NCBI GenBank assembly: GCA_964585925.1
Contig: CAZPFS010000006.1
Location: forward strand, 1 to 64,000
From: JAAZLS01 sp964585925
GTDB taxonomy: Bacteria > Bacillota > Dethiobacteria > DTU022
Length of the DNA: 64,000 nucleotides
Direction: 5' to 3'
The position numbers and the translations under genes are program-made. Of this stretch, positions 61,060-64,000 are shown in pieces (positions within the stretch are counted from its first letter, which is position 1; each line of letters starts with the position of its first letter). Below the pieces are notes generated by a model. It ran no database searches, was not told where the DNA came from, and saw only the letters and a program-made list of their open reading frames with translations.

Positions 61060-62805
61060 GTGGATAATTGGGAAATAGCTGCCGCTTTGGAGCGCATGGC
61101 CGGGCTTCTGGCCATCAAGGGAGAAAATGAGTACAAGGTGAGGGCTTACCTGACAGCCTCCCGCCGGATCAACCGGCTGGATCAGCCCTTGAAACAACTG
61201 TCTGCGGAAAACCGGCTGCATGAGGTTCCCGGAGTGGGGGAAGCCCTGAGTAAAAAGATACGGGAGCTGATCGAAACCGGCGGCTGCCGTTTTTTGTCCG
61301 CGCTGGAAGAGGAAGTGCCTCCCGAGTTCCTGGCTATGTACGAAATACCGGGTGTGGGCTACCAGGTCGCCCATAAGCTGTATGCCGGGCTGGGATTAAA
61401 AAACCTGCCCGAGCTGAAACAGGCCGCCCTGGAAGGCAGAGTAAAGGGCCGCTTGGGAGAGAGCATACTAAATTATTTTCGCCGGGGGGCAAGTTATCAA
61501 AATATCTTTCATCGCGGGATGGCGCTTCCCCTGGGCCGACAATGGGCGGAGCGGTTGCGGGAACTGCCGGGGGTGGAATCCTGCCTGATCTCGGGGGATT
61601 TGCGCCGGGGCACGGAAACGGTGGCCCGGGTTCAGTTGGTGGCGGGTGTAAATGATGATCCGGGGGCGTTCAAATCGGTGCTGGCCGAGATCGTTCCCGG
61701 CGAGCTGCATGAAAAGGCAGGCCGTGGAAACGGAAGCCCTTTTAAAGCGTTTTCCTTCGGCACCCCTTCCGGCCTGCCTGTAGATCTGTTCCTCCTCCCC
61801 GCGGAACGCCTGGGAGCCGCTTTGCTCCACTTCACCGGATCGCCGGCACATTACGGACTGTTGGTTGAACTGGCCCGCGGCCAAGGGCTGACCCTGACCG
61901 CCGGCGCCCTGCGGGGCCGGGGAGGGGAGTACCCGGTTAACCGGGAGGAGGAGATCTACCGGCGGCTGGGGCTGCCTTTTATCCCGCCCGAGCTAAGAGA
62001 GGGAGGGGATGAGATCGAGCTGGCCCTGCGGGGGGAGCTTCCCGAACTGCTGCAATTGGAGCAGATCAAGGGGGATCTTCACCTGCACAGCAACTGGAGC
62101 GACGGGCTTCATACTATTCCCGAACTGGCCGGGCGGGCGGCGGCCCTGGGATACCGCTACCTGGCCATAACCGATCACTCTCCATCACTGCAGATCGCAG
62201 GGGGGCTTTCCCGGGAGCGGCTCAGGGAACAGATCGCTTTTATCAGGCAGTTTAACCGCAGCGGCGCTTGTTCCTGCTACCTGCTCGCCGGGGCGGAGGT
62301 AGATATACATTCCGACGGTTCGCTGGATCTTCCCGATGAACTCCTGTTTGAGCTGGAACTGGTGATTGCTTCGGTGCACAGCAATTTTCGCCAGGACAAA
62401 CAGGAGATGACCGGGCGGATCTGCCGGGCCATGGCCCATCCGGCGGTTCATATTATCGGCCATCTTACCGGCCGGCTGCTCGGAACCCGGGGAGGATACG
62501 AAGTGGATATGCAGGCCATAATCGCGCAGGCGGCGGCCACCGGAACCGTTCTGGAGGTCAATTCTTCTCCCCAGCGCCTGGATCTGGCCGATGTCCATCT
62601 GCCGCAAGCCCGGAAACAGGGGGTCATGCTGGCAGTGAACACCGATGCCCACAGCCTGGTGACCATGGCCGATATAAAGTACGGGGTAACCGCAGCCAGG
62701 CGGGGGTGGTTGGAGGCGAAAGATGTGATCAATACCAGACCCCTGGCGGAAATAAGGGTATTGCTGGACAATATACGAAGCAATCCCGGCAAAAATGGAT
62801 TGTAG
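61060..62805 (+). CDS. polX: PolX-type protein: helix-hairpin-helix, degenerate polymerase site, intact PHP domain
   Basis: 581 residues from GTG 61060. The N-terminus has Pol-beta-like HhH motifs (VPGVGEALSKKI, IPGVGYQVAHKL). The nucleotidyltransferase region reads SGDLRRGTETVARVQ (179-192), where working PolX enzymes have ETV-x-D-I-D: both metal-binding Asp are Arg 190 and Gln 192. The third Asp (VDLF, 242) remains. The C-terminal PHP domain is complete (DLHLHS 339, TDHS, GAEVDIHS, SVHS, IIGHLTGR, EVNS, NTDAHS), so nuclease or phosphatase activity should persist while polymerisation should not. Overlaps the glycosylase gene by 11 bases. Confidence 0.9.
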   Translation: MDNWEIAAALERMAGLLAIKGENEYKVRAYLTASRRINRLDQPLKQLSAENRLHEVPGVGEALSKKIRELIETGGCRFLSALEEEVPPEFLAMYEIPGVGYQVAHKLYAGLGLKNLPELKQAALEGRVKGRLGESILNYFRRGASYQNIFHRGMALPLGRQWAERLRELPGVESCLISGDLRRGTETVARVQLVAGVNDDPGAFKSVLAEIVPGELHEKAGRGNGSPFKAFSFGTPSGLPVDLFLLPAERLGAALLHFTGSPAHYGLLVELARGQGLTLTAGALRGRGGEYPVNREEEIYRRLGLPFIPPELREGGDEIELALRGELPELLQLEQIKGDLHLHSNWSDGLHTIPELAGRAAALGYRYLAITDHSPSLQIAGGLSRERLREQIAFIRQFNRSGACSCYLLAGAEVDIHSDGSLDLPDELLFELELVIASVHSNFRQDKQEMTGRICRAMAHPAVHIIGHLTGRLLGTRGGYEVDMQAIIAQAAATGTVLEVNSSPQRLDLADVHLPQARKQGVMLAVNTDAHSLVTMADIKYGVTAARRGWLEAKDVINTRPLAEIRVLLDNIRSNPGKNGL

Positions 62806-63391
62806 CCTCGGGCCCCTGCCGCGGGAATTTTACAACCGGGACCCGATCACCGTGGCCCGGGATCTCCTGGGAAAAGTGCTCTGCCATGACAGCGCCGAGG
62901 GATTGGCGGCGGGGATGATCGTGGAAACCGAAGCGTATTTGAGCCTGGGGGATCCGGCCTGTCATGCCGCCAAGGGGAAAACTGCACGCAACGAAGCTAT
63001 GTTCGGACCCGCCGGAAGGGCTTATATCTATTTTATTTATGGAAATCATTACTGTTTCAATGCCGTTACCGGTCCTCCGGGAGTGGGGGAGGCGGTGCTG
63101 ATCAGGGCTCTGGAACCGGTGAGCGGACTGGAGTTGATGTATCGCCGCCGAGGATGTCTGAAAAAAGAAACCGGGTTGACCAACGGCCCGGGGAAGCTCT
63201 GCCGGGCGCTGGGTATAACCGGCAGTCTGAACCACCATCCTCTGCAGTGCCCCCCGTTGTGGATTGGAGGCGGATCTGGGGGGAGGGAGCCTTTCCCCAT
63301 TATCCGCTCGCCCCGGATCGGGATCAGTCAGGCCACCGACAGGTTGTGGCGGTTTTATATAGAGGGAAACAAATATATTTCCCGGAGATAG
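62795..63391 (+). CDS. DNA-3-methyladenine glycosylase (AAG/MPG type)
   Basis: 198 residues. Motifs VARDLLGKVL, IVETEAYL (catalytic Glu), DPACHAAKGKTARNEAMFGPAGRAYIYFIYGNHYCFN and the TNGPGKLCRALGI stretch are those of AAG-type base-excision enzymes that remove alkylated purines. Start ATG 62795 lies inside the end of polX, so the pair forms a small DNA-repair unit with the following mutS2. Confidence 0.94.
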   Translation: MDCSLGPLPREFYNRDPITVARDLLGKVLCHDSAEGLAAGMIVETEAYLSLGDPACHAAKGKTARNEAMFGPAGRAYIYFIYGNHYCFNAVTGPPGVGEAVLIRALEPVSGLELMYRRRGCLKKETGLTNGPGKLCRALGITGSLNHHPLQCPPLWIGGGSGGREPFPIIRSPRIGISQATDRLWRFYIEGNKYISRR

Positions 63392-63481
63392 AATCGGGTA
63401 TTCCGATCAAGTAAGCCGGTGTTCCAGGGGCGGGGGGCAGAAGCCTGCCCGGCCCGAAAACCGGCGGGAGGAGAGTTTGAT

Positions 63482-64000
63482 TTGGATCACACCCTGACCG
63501 AGAGGGAAATCAACAACCTGGGATTTGGAGAAATCCGCAGCCTGCTGGCCGATCTGACCGTTACTCCTATGGCCAGAGAGCGGGCCCTCCAGCTTCTGCC
63601 CTACGCTGATTGGGAGGCGGTCAGCCGGGATCTGGCCGAAACAAGCGAAGGCCGCCTTCTTGCCGGGAAGGGCATATTTAGCCCTCCGGCAGTGGAAGAC
63701 GTACATAAATACATCAACCGCGCCGTCAAAGGGGGGTTGTTGAGCGGGATTGAACTGGCTGCAATTGCCGGTTTTTTACATGCTGTCACGCGGTGGCGAA
63801 ACTTTTTTAAGGAGATTTCTCGCCAGGAGGAGTATCCTCGCCTCAATTCCATTGCCGGGGGGCTGGCGCTGCCGGAGCAACTGGTTCGGGCCCTGAACGA
63901 TTCGCTTGATCCCGAAGGGCAGTTGCTTGACGGTGCCTCACCGGAGCTGCAGTTGCTGAGGCGCAGGCAAAGGGCTGTCGAGGGGAAAATACGCGACAAG
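63482..64000 (+). CDS. mutS2: Endonuclease MutS2, N-terminal part (cut by window end)
   Basis: 173 residues visible, open to the last base. TTG 63482 has GGGAGGAG eight bases upstream and is followed by DHTLTEREINNLGFGEIRSLL, LTVTPMARERALQLLP and the HKYINRAVKGGLLSGIELAAI stretch, all typical of the MutS2 N-terminal clamp region. The ATPase and Smr nuclease domains would lie outside the window. MutS2 suppresses recombination or rescues collided ribosomes, according to species. polX-mutS2 neighbourhood is common in Firmicutes. Confidence 0.88.
   Translation, partial: MDHTLTEREINNLGFGEIRSLLADLTVTPMARERALQLLPYADWEAVSRDLAETSEGRLLAGKGIFSPPAVEDVHKYINRAVKGGLLSGIELAAIAGFLHAVTRWRNFFKEISRQEEYPRLNSIAGGLALPEQLVRALNDSLDPEGQLLDGASPELQLLRRRQRAVEGKIRDK

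Overview
The window reads as chromosome of a Gram-positive, probably spore-forming anaerobe of the Bacillota (Clostridia-type). Pointers are the oxygen-independent ribonucleotide reductase nrdDG with nrdR, a ytxC-like sporulation gene next to thrS, a T-box leader on pheST, an infC-rpmI-rplT block with a Firmicutes-type leader, the zapA-cvpA-polX-mutS2 order, many GTG/TTG (and one ATT) starts, and a CWB2-type surface protein. Most of it is GC-rich. The first 1.7 kb and a methyltransferase near 36.5-37.4 kb are visibly AT-richer. Two 100-N scaffold gaps (11599-11698 and 35228-35327), both at repeats, suggest a draft or metagenome-derived assembly. I cannot place the genus.

Layout. 1-6.2 kb: a lipoprotein carboxylesterase, then nrdR-nrdD-nrdG and a HlyD-like membrane protein. 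6.2-20.4 kb (minus strand): a long MoxR/DUF58/VWA cluster with an ABC transporter. It is interrupted by a tandemly duplicated repeat cassette, each copy carrying a DUF559 nuclease-like gene. 20.6-24.5 kb: a UPF0173 hydrolase, then a promoter, Moco/Tuco-type riboswitch and terminator in front of a tungstate transporter (tupABC), and a DUF2283 gene. 24.6-29.5 kb: a macrodomain gene, tRNA-Val(GAC), GC-rich repeats and a 1116-residue S-layer-like protein. 29.8-32.5 kb: agmatine deiminase and a sodium:solute symporter. 33.1-37.4 kb: a TGS-GTPase, two DNA methyltransferases of permuted architecture, and a lipid kinase. 37.6-43.0 kb: ytxC, thrS, infC-rpmI-rplT and an rRNA/tRNA methyltransferase.

43.0-56.2 kb is a sugar-acid catabolic region. 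A TRAP transporter (dctPQM, minus strand) diverges from an IclR regulator and eight catabolic genes: LarA-like epimerase, mannonate-oxidoreductase-like SDR, D-hydroxyacid dehydrogenase, KDPG aldolase-VOC fusion, KDG kinase, UxaC-like isomerase, Gfo/Idh/MocA oxidoreductase and MDR dehydrogenase. A KdgR-like inverted repeat lies between the divergent units. The likely theme is import of a hexuronate or hexonate and conversion through 2-keto-3-deoxygluconate to pyruvate and glyceraldehyde-3-phosphate. No mannonate dehydratase is present, and the LarA-like protein may stand at that step. 56.3-64.0 kb is housekeeping: T-box-pheST, zapA, cvpA, a PolX whose polymerase site looks dead, a 3-methyladenine glycosylase and the beginning of mutS2, cut by the window edge.
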